A DNA stretch of 22,795 nucleotides. Source: a virus. Positions within the stretch are counted from its first letter, which is position 1. Each line of letters starts with the position of its first letter. The DNA lies in IMG/VR virus record IMGVR_UViG_3300044577_000140, positions 1 to 22,795 of that record. One strand, written 5' to 3'. Made by a program: the position numbers and the translations under genes. The notes under the pieces are model-generated. The model saw nothing but the letters and a program-made list of their open reading frames with translations, was not told the origin of the DNA and made no database searches. Shown here piece after piece: positions 1 through 8,600 of this stretch.

Positions 1-3
1 CAC

Positions 4-438
4 ATGGCAGACTTCGGACACCTCAAGGCCCTTGAGGTCAAGGCCGAGAGCACGGTAGAGTACCGGCTCTGGCAGATTAAGGGCACCCCCCTGCTCACAC
101 TGGCCCCGGCCACCGAGAGCAACATCCCCTTATTCAACGCGGCCCTCAAGCGCTCTGGCAAGGGCGCCAAAAATGTTAGGGTGAACGCGCAGGCCGACCT
201 CGGCACCATCAAGGAGGGCCGCCTGCACGACTGCGAGCTGTACTCCAAGTTCGTCGTAAAGGGCTGGAGCGGCGTGGTGGACTCGAGCGGGGATGAGCCG
301 CCTTTCACCGTGGAGAACGTCCACGACTTCCTGACCGCGCTGCCGGACTACATCTTTGATGATGTGAGGGAGTACGCGCGGAACCCAGCCAACTTCGTCG
401 ACGAGATGCCAGATACCGGGGCCGTCTCGGGAAACTGA
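4..438 (+). CDS. Tail assembly chaperone, short (pre-frameshift) form
   Basis: This 144-residue protein is the short form of the tail assembly chaperone, which keeps the tape measure protein soluble while tail tube subunits polymerise around it. Recognition rests on position directly before the tape measure gene, on an N-terminal stretch around residues 27-46 with the PATESN...NAAL pattern of phage chaperones, and on a C-terminal helical part (residues about 100-132, VENVHDFLTALPDYIFDD) typical of the family. The gene ends in a canonical slippery heptamer followed at once by TGA, so a fraction of ribosomes should continue into the next frame. The ATG lies three bases from the window edge. No ribosome binding site can be seen, and the true start could be further upstream. 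The family is confident; the exact start is less so. Confidence 0.82.
   Translation: MADFGHLKALEVKAESTVEYRLWQIKGTPLLTLAPATESNIPLFNAALKRSGKGAKNVRVNAQADLGTIKEGRLHDCELYSKFVVKGWSGVVDSSGDEPPFTVENVHDFLTALPDYIFDDVREYARNPANFVDEMPDTGAVSGN
429..435 (+). promoter_or_regulatory. Programmed -1 ribosomal frameshift site GGGAAAC
   Basis: The heptamer reads G GGA AAC in the chaperone frame, the X XXY YYZ form required for tandem -1 slippage. The next zero-frame codon is TGA (436-438). Slipping back one base places the ribosome on CTG at 435, in frame with the open extension to 818. Lambda uses the close variant GGGAAAG at the same place in its G/GT genes. Six bases downstream a small nested structure is possible: GGCG (442-445) with CGCC (467-470), enclosing CTCC (447-450) with GGAG (455-458). 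The heptamer and frames are read directly. The stimulatory structure is inference. Confidence 0.88.
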
Positions 439-818
439 GCAGGCGACTCCTCTGGGAGCTTAGGTACGCCAGGGACGGGTTTTCCGTCGAGGCTGCGCAG
501 CGCAAGGGTCGGGCTCTCCCCGACTGGTTCCTAGACGAGCCGCCGATCATGCCCGGCGACGAGTTCTATGTCATCGCGTTCTGGAGGCTGAACACGGAGC
601 GCCAAGTGGGCATGAGCGTGGGACCCATACCGCACAGCAAGTGCGTGGAGTACGCCATACTGAGGGGAGTGTGCCAGGAGTTGCTGGACCACTTCTGCGA
701 TGTTATGCGGGCCATGGACGAGGCGTACAGAGACTGGATGGAGAAGGGGCGGCCCAAGCCACCCCCCACCAAGCCTCAGCCGGGCAAGATGATAGTCAGG
801 GGTAAGAGCGGTGGCTGA
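435..818 (+). CDS. Tail assembly chaperone extension, made by -1 frameshift (GT-type)
   Basis: This is the second half of the chaperone, read after slippage at 429-435. The extension adds 127 residues, giving a fusion of 271 residues from position 4. It is open without a stop from the slippery site, and the stretch before the first internal ATG (549) already looks protein-like: LLWELRYARDGFSVEAA, then LPDWFLDEPP. The core (GDEFYVIAFW, LNTERQVGMSVGPIP, then a helical region with MDEAYRDW) matches the domain that usually lies between the short chaperone and the tape measure in GTA-like phages. In lambda the equivalent T domain recruits the tape measure protein. Its stop overlaps the tape measure start by eight bases. 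An independent start at 549 is possible but would discard the conserved upstream part. Confidence 0.8.
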   Translation: MSRRLLWELRYARDGFSVEAAQRKGRALPDWFLDEPPIMPGDEFYVIAFWRLNTERQVGMSVGPIPHSKCVEYAILRGVCQELLDHFCDVMRAMDEAYRDWMEKGRPKPPPTKPQPGKMIVRGKSGG

Positions 819-3354
819 GTTCAGGATAATAGTCACGGTGGATCCGTCGCAGGCGGTGCGAGGCACGCGACGCGTCGACAAGGCGCTCAACCGTACTGCC
901 AGCACGGCGCAGAGGCTACAGTCCACCCTCAGGCGCGCGTTCGTCTTCCTAGGCCTGGTCGAGGGCTCCCGCAGACTTATAGGTCTGGCCGACGCGTTCA
1001 CGCAGGTACAGAACCGGATCCGGGTCGTCACCAAAAGCGAGGCGGAGCTGGAGGTGGTGACTAACAAGCTGTTCGAATCCGCTACCCGGACCAGGTCCGA
1101 ATTCCGGTCCACGGCCGAGGTCTATGCCAGGGTCAGCCTGGCCACCAGGGAGCTCGGCATAAGTCAGCAGCAGACGCTCGACTTCACCGAGTCCCTGAAC
1201 CAGGCCGTCATCCTGTCCGGCGCCTCCGCCCAGGAGGCTAGCGCGGGCCTCATACAGCTAGCCCAGGGCCTCGGCTCCAACCGGCTGAGCGGTGACGAAC
1301 TGCGGTCGGTGCTGGAGCAGTTGTCCGTGGTCGCCGACGTCATAGCCAAGAAGATGGGGGTCGCGCGTGGGGCCCTACGTGGGCTGGGCGAGCAGGGTAA
1401 GATCACAGCCAGCATAGTCCTTGAGGCCTTCAAGGAGGCCCGTCAGGAACTTGCTATAAAGTTCGCCAAGACCATTCCCACCATAGGGCAAGCCTTCGTA
1501 CTGTTGAACAACCAGGCTGTCAAGCTATTCGGTGAGTTCACCACTGGCACCGGCGTATCGCGGGGGCTCGTGGATACCATCAAGTTCCTAGCCGAGAACC
1601 TGGAGACGGTGCTGCGTACGGCCGCGGCGCTGGGAATAGTGCTGGCCATCAACCTAACCCGGCGCGGGATTGTGGTCGCTACCAGGGCTATGATAGCCTT
1701 TACTGCGTCCATAGTCACAAACCCGATCGGGGCGCTACTCACCACGCTGACCGTGGCCACCGCGGCCTTCATAGCGTTCGCGGACGAGGTACCTATAGGC
1801 ACGGGTAGGCTAGCTACCCTGGAGGACGTAGGTGTCGCAGCCTTCGAGTCCGTCTCCGAGGTGGCTGCGGACTTGTTCGTCATGTTCCAGGAATCGTTTC
1901 CGGAGATGGCAGAGCTGGCCCGCACGGCCTTCAAGGACGTGGATTTCTCCGTGGAGGGTTTCGCCAGGGGCGCAGCCCGCTCCGTAGACTTTGTGATCGG
2001 TGCCTTCAAGGGCCTAGTGACTGCGGTGCCCAAGATATTTGAAAACTTCGCCGTGGATATTGACAGGATATTTACATCCATACTCAACTCCCTGCTGCAG
2101 ATTTTGGTGAAATCGTCGAACCTCATATCTAAGGCGATCAATTCAATACTGGTCCCCCTTGGTGCCCAGGCGCTGAGCATACTGAATCCCGTAGTATTGG
2201 ATGTGCCAGCCAAGAGTAAGAGGCTAGGCTCCATAATAGGGGAATCAATAGCCGAGGGCATAGAGTCGCAGACCGCAGCCGAGGACGCCCTAAACAGCCT
2301 GTTAGCGAAGGCCGAGGACATCGCGCGCAGGCGTCTGGCTGGTGAGGCCGAGGCCGAGAGGGCGCGCAAGGCCGCGGAGCAGGGCTTGCTGATACCAGGC
2401 CAGAAGGTGAACAGGGCCGACCCTGCGTTCGAGAAGCTACTGGAAGATCTTGCCAAGGAGGCTCGCGGGCTGCGCGAAGTAGGCCGCGAGCGTGAGATAG
2501 TGACCACGCTCCTGAAGGCGGAGAAGGACCTGAAGCGCGAACTGACCGCGACGGAAGAGGGCCGCATCAGGCCCCTCATAGAGGGCAACCTAGCACTAAA
2601 GGATCAGCAGGAGATACTGGAGGACATACGGGCGCCCGCCGAGGAGTATGCCCTGGCGCTCGCCGCCTTGATTAAGCTGGAGAAAGCTGGCAAGATAAGC
2701 TCGGACCAGTTGACCGTATCCCGCAGGCAGGAAAGGATAGAGCTGCTGGAGACGCAGCGCACGGCCGCCGCCGGCGTGGAGCGCGCCCTGCTTAAGATAC
2801 AGGAGAGCTCCTCGGACTTTGCCACGTCCTTCGAGCAGGCCGTAACGAACTCCTTCAGCGCGGCCACTACGGCGCTAGAGGACTTCTTTGCCACGGGCGA
2901 GTTTGGCTTCGAGCAGATGATTAACTCTATAATAAAGGACCTTACCCGGCTGGCCATACAGCGTGCTATACTGGCGCCTCTGGGCGACCTGTTCAGCGGC
3001 GGCGGCAGTGGCGAGGGTGCCGCGGGCGCGGCTGGGGGGCTCCTGTCCAACTTGGGCAGCTTCGAGGGTATATTGAATGGCGGCAGTTTGAGCAGCTTGT
3101 TCAGCTTCGGCGCTGCGCATGGTGCTCAGTTCACGGTCGGCGGTTCCGGTGGTACTGACCAGACGCCTGTGAGCTTTATGGCTACACGCGGCGAGGAGGT
3201 GACGGTCAGGACTCCAGGGCAGCAGCGTTCGGGACGCGGCATAACCCAGCAGTTCTTCCTGAATGACGCGGCATCCGACGAGTTCCGCAGGAACCCGCGC
3301 CAGGTAATGTCCAGGGCCGCGGCTGGCATCACCCGGGCAAGCGGGAGGGCTTGA
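811..3354 (+). CDS. Tail tape measure protein
   Basis: This 847-residue protein sets tail length and sits inside the tail tube. Residues about 65-200 match the conserved tape-measure N-terminal domain (TIGR02675 type), including QNRIRVVTKSEAELE and GDELRSVLEQL. Residues about 264-328 are strongly hydrophobic and probably membrane-active, as expected for a protein that helps DNA cross the inner membrane. Residues about 487-660 are charged and helical, likely coiled coil. Residues about 667-725 (FATSFEQAVTNSF...QMINSIIKDLTRLAIQRA) match the lambda-family tape-measure C-terminus and are followed by a glycine-rich tail. The start is GTG, with an AGGGG ribosome site about eight bases before it, overlapping the chaperone extension. 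Length would predict a tail of very roughly 125 nm using the usual 1.5 angstrom per residue rule (inference). Confidence 0.95.
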   Translation: MAEFRIIVTVDPSQAVRGTRRVDKALNRTASTAQRLQSTLRRAFVFLGLVEGSRRLIGLADAFTQVQNRIRVVTKSEAELEVVTNKLFESATRTRSEFRSTAEVYARVSLATRELGISQQQTLDFTESLNQAVILSGASAQEASAGLIQLAQGLGSNRLSGDELRSVLEQLSVVADVIAKKMGVARGALRGLGEQGKITASIVLEAFKEARQELAIKFAKTIPTIGQAFVLLNNQAVKLFGEFTTGTGVSRGLVDTIKFLAENLETVLRTAAALGIVLAINLTRRGIVVATRAMIAFTASIVTNPIGALLTTLTVATAAFIAFADEVPIGTGRLATLEDVGVAAFESVSEVAADLFVMFQESFPEMAELARTAFKDVDFSVEGFARGAARSVDFVIGAFKGLVTAVPKIFENFAVDIDRIFTSILNSLLQILVKSSNLISKAINSILVPLGAQALSILNPVVLDVPAKSKRLGSIIGESIAEGIESQTAAEDALNSLLAKAEDIARRRLAGEAEAERARKAAEQGLLIPGQKVNRADPAFEKLLEDLAKEARGLREVGREREIVTTLLKAEKDLKRELTATEEGRIRPLIEGNLALKDQQEILEDIRAPAEEYALALAALIKLEKAGKISSDQLTVSRRQERIELLETQRTAAAGVERALLKIQESSSDFATSFEQAVTNSFSAATTALEDFFATGEFGFEQMINSIIKDLTRLAIQRAILAPLGDLFSGGGSGEGAAGAAGGLLSNLGSFEGILNGGSLSSLFSFGAAHGAQFTVGGSGGTDQTPVSFMATRGEEVTVRTPGQQRSGRGITQQFFLNDAASDEFRRNPRQVMSRAAAGITRASGRA

Positions 3355-3355
3355 C

Positions 3356-4003
3356 ATGGCATTCCACGACGTGAGACTGCCCGACGACATAGAGAAGGGC
3401 GCCAGTGGTGGGCCGGGGTTCAAGACCACCGTGACTCCCCTGACAAGTGGTCACGAGCAGCGGAACATAGACTGGGACAAGGCGCGCGGCCGCTGGGACA
3501 TAGGCTACGGCCTCATGAAGCAGGACGACGTCACGCTGCAGGCGACGGTGGACATCATACTCGCCTTCTTCTACACGCGGGAAGGCAAGGCACACGGCTT
3601 CAGATTCAAGGACTGGTCCGACTTCAGGATAGGTACCTTCTCTACCCCAACTACGGATAACCAGTCTATAGGCACAGGGGACGACTCCCAGACGACCTTC
3701 CAGGTATTCAAGCGGTACTCCTCGGGTGGGATAGACTACGACCGCGACGTAACGCACATAGTCGCCGCCACGTTCGCCGTGCTGTTCGATAACGTGGTAC
3801 AGGCCACGCCCGCCGTGTACACCATAGACCTGCTGACCGGCATCATCACCTTCGTGTCACCACCGGGTGGGGGCGTGGACGTGCAGGTGGCGCTCGAGTT
3901 CGACGTGCCGGTCCGGTTTGATACTGACCTGATGGATCTCAATGTGCAGATATTCGAGAGCGGCGCCTGGCCCAACATACCCATCTTGGAACTCAGGCAA
4001 TGA
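3356..4003 (+). CDS. DUF2460 distal tail protein (GTA gp12-like)
   Basis: This 215-residue protein belongs to the DUF2460 / TIGR02217 family, the distal tail protein that joins the tail tube to the baseplate hub in GTA-like particles. The N-terminus shows the family signature: FHDVRLPDDI, a GGPGF turn, then SGHEQRNIDWDKARGRWDIGY. The middle contains FYTREGKAHGFRFKDWSDF, another strong family block, and the end (FDVPVRFDTD ... ELRQ) is the usual beta-rich finish. The length is normal for the family. The ATG follows the tape measure stop by one base, and the gene ends in an ATGA overlap with the hub gene, which suggests translational coupling. Confidence 0.95.
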   Translation: MAFHDVRLPDDIEKGASGGPGFKTTVTPLTSGHEQRNIDWDKARGRWDIGYGLMKQDDVTLQATVDIILAFFYTREGKAHGFRFKDWSDFRIGTFSTPTTDNQSIGTGDDSQTTFQVFKRYSSGGIDYDRDVTHIVAATFAVLFDNVVQATPAVYTIDLLTGIITFVSPPGGGVDVQVALEFDVPVRFDTDLMDLNVQIFESGAWPNIPILELRQ

Positions 4004-5253
4004 AGTCCATATCCGGTGGACTGACTACGCACATCACGGGCGAGACCACCTCCCTCACCACCTGCTGGAAGCTAAAGAGGACTGATGGCGTCATCCTGGC
4101 TGCCACCAGTCTGGACACCGACGTCCCCTTCGACCTGAGCGATGGCGACGGCGTGCTGACGTACAAGGCCGCTACCGGTCACGACCGATCGGCACTGGAC
4201 AACACGGCTGACTTCAAGGTCGACAATATGGAGGTCCAGGGCCTGATAGAGAGCTCCACGGTCACCAAGGCAGACGTTCGAGCCGAGTTGTACGACTACG
4301 CCGAGGTGAAGATATTCCAGGTCAACTTCAGGGACCTGACGCAGAACGAGTTGAAGATGACGCGCGGGTTCCTGGGCCAGGTAAGCCTGAAGGACACCAT
4401 ATTTGTGGCCGAGCTCCGTGGCCTGATGCAGCTATACGCCCAGGAGATAGGGGACATCATCACCCCTGAGTGCATCGCCGACCTGTTCGATACCAAGTGC
4501 AAGGTAAAAGAGACACCGCCCGTGCGAGTAGGGTCCACAGCATACACGCTGACGGACATAAATGACGCTAACGTGGGAAGCTACGTGAGGCCCGCCACGC
4601 CGAACGATAGGTACTTCAGGTGCACCGTTGCGGGTACCTCTGCCGCGGACTTCGGTCTGGAGCTCGAGGACGGCGCCGGCTTGCTACAGCTCGAGGATGG
4701 CTCGGGCAACCTCATACTCGAGGCCGCCACAGGCCTCTTGCTGGAGGACGGCGCCGGCCTACTGCAGCTCGAAGACGCCACGGGCGTGCTCATATTCGAG
4801 GGTCCCGAGGGAGGGGAGCCACTGTGGAACCTCACCCTGGGCGGGACGACGGTGGACGGCACGGTAACCTGGACCGCGGTGCGTGCCAACCAGATACCGG
4901 CGACCGTGGACATAGTCACAGACCGCCGGGTGTTCACCATAAACGGAATACCAGCCACGGACGCACCGGACATCTTCTTCCGGGAGGGTCTGGTGTTATT
5001 CAGTTCGGGACTCAATTCCAACTTGGTTCTGAAGAGGGAGGTCAAGGATTGGGATCTGTCCTTGCGTCAGGTGACGCTCTGGCGTCCCATGCCATTCGAC
5101 GTGGTCAGTGGCGACGCCCTAGACATGTCGTCCGGCTGCAACAAGTCCACGGGCGTGTGCAACGCCACCTATCTTAACATATTCAACTACAGGGGCCGAC
5201 CGCACGTGCCAGGCGAGAACCGGAGATGGGAGGCCCCCTATGCCGGGTCGTAA
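4000..5253 (+). CDS. DUF2163 tail hub protein (GTA gp13-like) with an inserted LEDG repeat
   Basis: This 417-residue hub protein has the two expected domains. DUF2163 covers residues about 1-180, with WKLKRTDGVILAATSLDTDV, NMEVQGLIES and MTRGFLGQVSL. The C-terminal phage_BR0599 domain covers about 310-410, ending in GCNKSTGVCNATYLNIFNYRG and HVPG, with paired cysteines and the usual closing motif. Between them, residues about 205-300 resemble a small module common in phage tip proteins (YFRCTVAGTSA ... PLWNLTLGGTTVDGTVTW). That module is split by about 48 residues of tandem LEDG-type repeats, which is not a normal part of the family. The gene starts in an ATGA overlap with DUF2460 and overlaps the peptidase gene by 14 bases. 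The domain call is sure; the role of the insertion is unknown. Confidence 0.94.
   Translation: MKSISGGLTTHITGETTSLTTCWKLKRTDGVILAATSLDTDVPFDLSDGDGVLTYKAATGHDRSALDNTADFKVDNMEVQGLIESSTVTKADVRAELYDYAEVKIFQVNFRDLTQNELKMTRGFLGQVSLKDTIFVAELRGLMQLYAQEIGDIITPECIADLFDTKCKVKETPPVRVGSTAYTLTDINDANVGSYVRPATPNDRYFRCTVAGTSAADFGLELEDGAGLLQLEDGSGNLILEAATGLLLEDGAGLLQLEDATGVLIFEGPEGGEPLWNLTLGGTTVDGTVTWTAVRANQIPATVDIVTDRRVFTINGIPATDAPDIFFREGLVLFSSGLNSNLVLKREVKDWDLSLRQVTLWRPMPFDVVSGDALDMSSGCNKSTGVCNATYLNIFNYRGRPHVPGENRRWEAPYAGS
4657..4800 (+). repeat. Tandem LEDG-type peptide repeats inside the hub protein
   Basis: Residues 220-266 of the hub consist of successive eight- or nine-residue units: LELEDGAG, LLQLEDGSG, NLILEAATG, LLLEDGAG, LLQLEDATG, then a final VLIFEG. 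A 15-base string (GAGGACGGCGCCGGC) occurs identically at 4666-4680 and 4744-4758, 78 bases apart. The codons around it differ mostly by synonymous changes, so a duplicated block has drifted under protein-level selection. The alternating hydrophobic/acidic pattern with a glycine turn suggests stacked short beta strands, possibly acidic-loop metal-binding turns (inference). Confidence 0.85.
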
Positions 5254-5656
5254 TGAGTTCGTAGAGATTGTCCGGTCGTGGATTGGCGTGCCCTGGAGAA
5301 ATGTGGGCACCCGGCGGGAGGGGGTGAATTGCCTGGGCCTCCTAGTCGGCGCCGCGCGCGAGATGGGCGGCCTAGAGGACCTGGTGTACAAGGCCGAGCC
5401 GTACGCCAACTTCTCGCGTCCCCATGGCGAGATGCTACGCAAGATGAAGGAGCACCTAGGGGTTATCGGCATGGGCGAGGCCTTGCCTGGCGACCTAGCG
5501 CTCTTCCGGATAGGCGCGGAGCCGCAACACGTCGTGTTGCTCACGGATCCGGGCATGGTGGTGCACAGTTGGAAAAGGGCCGGTCGGGTCAGGGAGCAGC
5601 CCATAATGTCGGACTGGTCGCTGTCCTCCGTGTTCAGGATAGAGGAGCTGGACTGA
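5240..5656 (+). CDS. NlpC/P60-type cell-wall peptidase (GTA gp14-like)
   Basis: This 138-residue protein is a cysteine peptidase of the NlpC/P60 superfamily, carried on the tail tip and expected to cut cell-wall peptide during DNA entry. The catalytic cysteine is C31 in GVNCLGLLV. The candidate histidine is H97 in QHVVLLT, preceded by the PGDLALF block typical of the family, and H109 in VVHSW is a possible third polar residue. Many relatives have DCSG or DCWG at the nucleophile; here Asn replaces Asp before the cysteine, a mild deviation. It overlaps the hub gene and is followed by a TGATG junction, so the hub, peptidase and tip proteins are probably translated together. A purine-rich ribosome site (GAGATGGGAGG) lies just before the ATG. 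Confidence 0.92.
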   Translation: MPGRNEFVEIVRSWIGVPWRNVGTRREGVNCLGLLVGAAREMGGLEDLVYKAEPYANFSRPHGEMLRKMKEHLGVIGMGEALPGDLALFRIGAEPQHVVLLTDPGMVVHSWKRAGRVREQPIMSDWSLSSVFRIEELD

Positions 5657-8600
5657 TGCTCCGGCACGTGTCATCGTTGCTGCGCAACCTGTGGCTGGAC
5701 GAGTCCGGCGGCAGTGAGGGTGCGCGGCTGGGTCTCGGCCTCGGCGGCGCGGCCATCGGGTTCGCGTTGCTCGGCCCGTTCGGCGCCTCGGTCGGATTCC
5801 TGGCAGGCCAGACGGTGGGTAATATACTGTTCCCACAGGAGCTGCCAGACATAGACGGCCCGCGCCTGGAGGGCAGCCGTAACATGACCGCGTCCTATGG
5901 GGATCCGATTAGGATCGCGTATGGCAGGGTCGTGTGCGGTACCTCCCTGACATACTACCCCGGGTTTGAGGAGCACGTTACAACGGAAGAGTCCGGCGGT
6001 AAGGGTGGAGGCCCCACGCAGACCTCCAGGAGCTACACGTACACCGGCGACTTCGCGGTGGATGTGTGCGAGGGCCCGGTGGACTCCATTCTGAAGATAT
6101 GGGCCAACAAGAAGCTCATATACAACGCTGAGGGCACGACGAATCCTATAGTGGATGTGGCGCGGCTGAACAGGGCGCCGGGCGCGAACGCCATACGCCT
6201 ATACCTCGGTACCGAGACTCAGTTGCCGGATCCTACGGAGACGGCGGACAAGGGCGTGGCAGCCACGCCTGCCTACAGGGGCACGGTCCGCGCGTTCTTC
6301 CAGAACTACCCGCTGGATGATACTAGCGGCGTGCCCCCTGAGATACTAGTTTTGGTGGCCACTAATGCCACGGAGGTGCTGTCTACGACCACCGTAGACA
6401 ACCCGGGGGAGGGCGACGCCGCGTGGGAGTGGCAGCCCGGACTAAACTCCTGGCTGATAATGAGCATGTCCAGGGTAGACAACGCCTCACAGAGGGTGAT
6501 TACTACTGACTCCAGCGTCAACGGGGACCAGCTGTTCCCTTGCGCAGATAGGAGTGGGAACTTCTGGTCTGTATCCCGGGGTCGCTCGTTCCGCAAGTAC
6601 GACGGCATCACGCTGAAGCAGATCGGCGCGACCCAGACGTGGCTGGACCCCTTCGACGGCACGGGCATAGGTGATGACAGTCTACGCTGGGAGGACGGCA
6701 TTGTGTTCGGGGGCATACGTATGCCGGACGGCACCATGGCTAGTGAGAAGCTGTTCTTCGCAGAGCAATACTTCGGGGGCGACCAACCCATAGTCGTGGT
6801 GGACCTCGACAACTGGGATCAAGGGGACTTCGGCGGCGTCATAAACACATACCTGCAGCTGGACGAGCTGGAACCCACCCTGGTCGTGGACGAAGACGGG
6901 TACTGCTGGTTCATATCCCAGAACGGTGGTATATCCACCCTGTCCAGGGTGAGCCCGGGCGACGGAAGCGTGGTGGAGACCCACGCGTTGGATACGTCAT
7001 ATGGGGACATAACGTTCGATCGACTGACGAACAGCATAATCTGCATCAAGGCGCTGAGCCACATGATACGCTGGAGCGTGGACAGCAACTCCGAGACGGC
7101 GCGCCTGGTCTTTACCGACAAGTTCCCCGTCACTTCGTCCGGTAAGAACCTAACGGCGTACCGTGCTGGCGTGAACCAGGACGGCAGGATATTCATACAG
7201 ACTGGGGCCTCACTAGGGGAGACCACGGAATTCTACGTGCAGGGCGTCATGTCGCAAGGCAGGTCCTACTCTATGGGAGGGGACTTCGGCCTGCCCTCCT
7301 CTACGACACACCGCGGCTTCTTCGACGAAAGCCGTAACGCGATCATTAAGAGGCACGATACTACGGGCGACATATTCTATCTGTACCTGGACCGCAAGAC
7401 CGGCGGCACGATCACTGTGAAGGAGATAGTGGACGATGTGTCCGCCAGGGTAGGACTAGCGGCCTCGGACATAGTGACCACCAACCTGACCGACACGCTG
7501 CATGGGTACCTGATAGATCGACGCATGCCGGCCCGCAACGCGCTCGAGCCTTTGCGCAAGTTCTTCTTCTTCAACCCGGTGGAGGAGGACTTCGTGGTGA
7601 AGTTCCCGAAGCTAGGGGGCGCGTCGGTCGCCACCATACCGAACGATGACCTGGCCGCGGGGGAGGGGGGACCGAGGAACACCGTGCAACGCCTGGAGGA
7701 GGACGTGGTCCAGGTGACCGAGCTGCCGGAGCTGCTGGAGCTCACCTATGCGAACGCGCTCGGGGAGTACCTGCCGATAGTGCAAAGGGCCAAGCGCCCG
7801 CGCGCCACGACCAACTCCAGGAGGCGGAGGAACATGACCTTCCCCGGCACCTTCCTGACCAACGAGGACGCTGCCCGGAGGCTGGAGACCTTCCTGTACA
7901 ATATATGGACCAAGCGCAGGCCGATAAGTATCAGCGTGTCCCAGAAGTGGCTGACGCTCAGTCCCGCCGACGTGGTGGACGTCGTGGAGGGTGGCGTGAC
8001 ACAGGAGGTCGTGCTAGGCGACGTGGCCGTGGGCGCCAACAACGTCATCGAGATGAAGGGAGCGGCAGACGACCCGTCCACCCTGGTCAGCGCGGCCACA
8101 GGTGAGGACGCCGATACGCCCGTGCAGGTCCTGGAGTTCACCGCGGCCTCCGCGATCTTCATACTGGACATACCGCTGCTGCGCGACGTGGATGACGGGT
8201 TCGGAGTATACGTGGCGGCTGGCCCGCTAAATAACCTGGCGTGGCCCGGCGCTGAGGTCCTGCGGTCCTCGGACGGCACGCTATACTTCCCGCTAAGCTT
8301 CGTGGCCAGTCCCCGGGAGGTAGGCCACGGGTTCGCCGCGGCGGCCCTGGCCACGGCCACGGACGAAGGCGTATTCGACAGGACCAACACAATACAGATA
8401 ACCATGTTCAACGGTACCCTGCCGTCCTCCACGGAGGCGCTCGTGCTGGATGGTGCCAACGCACTGCTGATCGGCAGCGAGGTGGTGAACTACGTCACGT
8501 CGGTCGACGACGGCAACGGCCTGTTCACCATATCCACGCTGTTGCGCGGGCGCGCGGGCACTGAGGGGGAGATGGGCAGCCACGTAATATCCGAGAAGGT

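Noticed and set aside
1443-2588. Minus-strand open frame of 381 codons inside the tape measure gene
   Set aside because: It is antisense to a confident gene. The product is Ser/Ala/Arg-rich low-complexity sequence and has no plausible ribosome site context.
5278-5655. Upstream extension of the tip protein frame over the peptidase gene
   Set aside because: The peptide encoded there is low-complexity and unlike tip proteins, whereas the TGATG start at 5656 gives a normal N-terminus and the coupling pattern seen throughout the operon.
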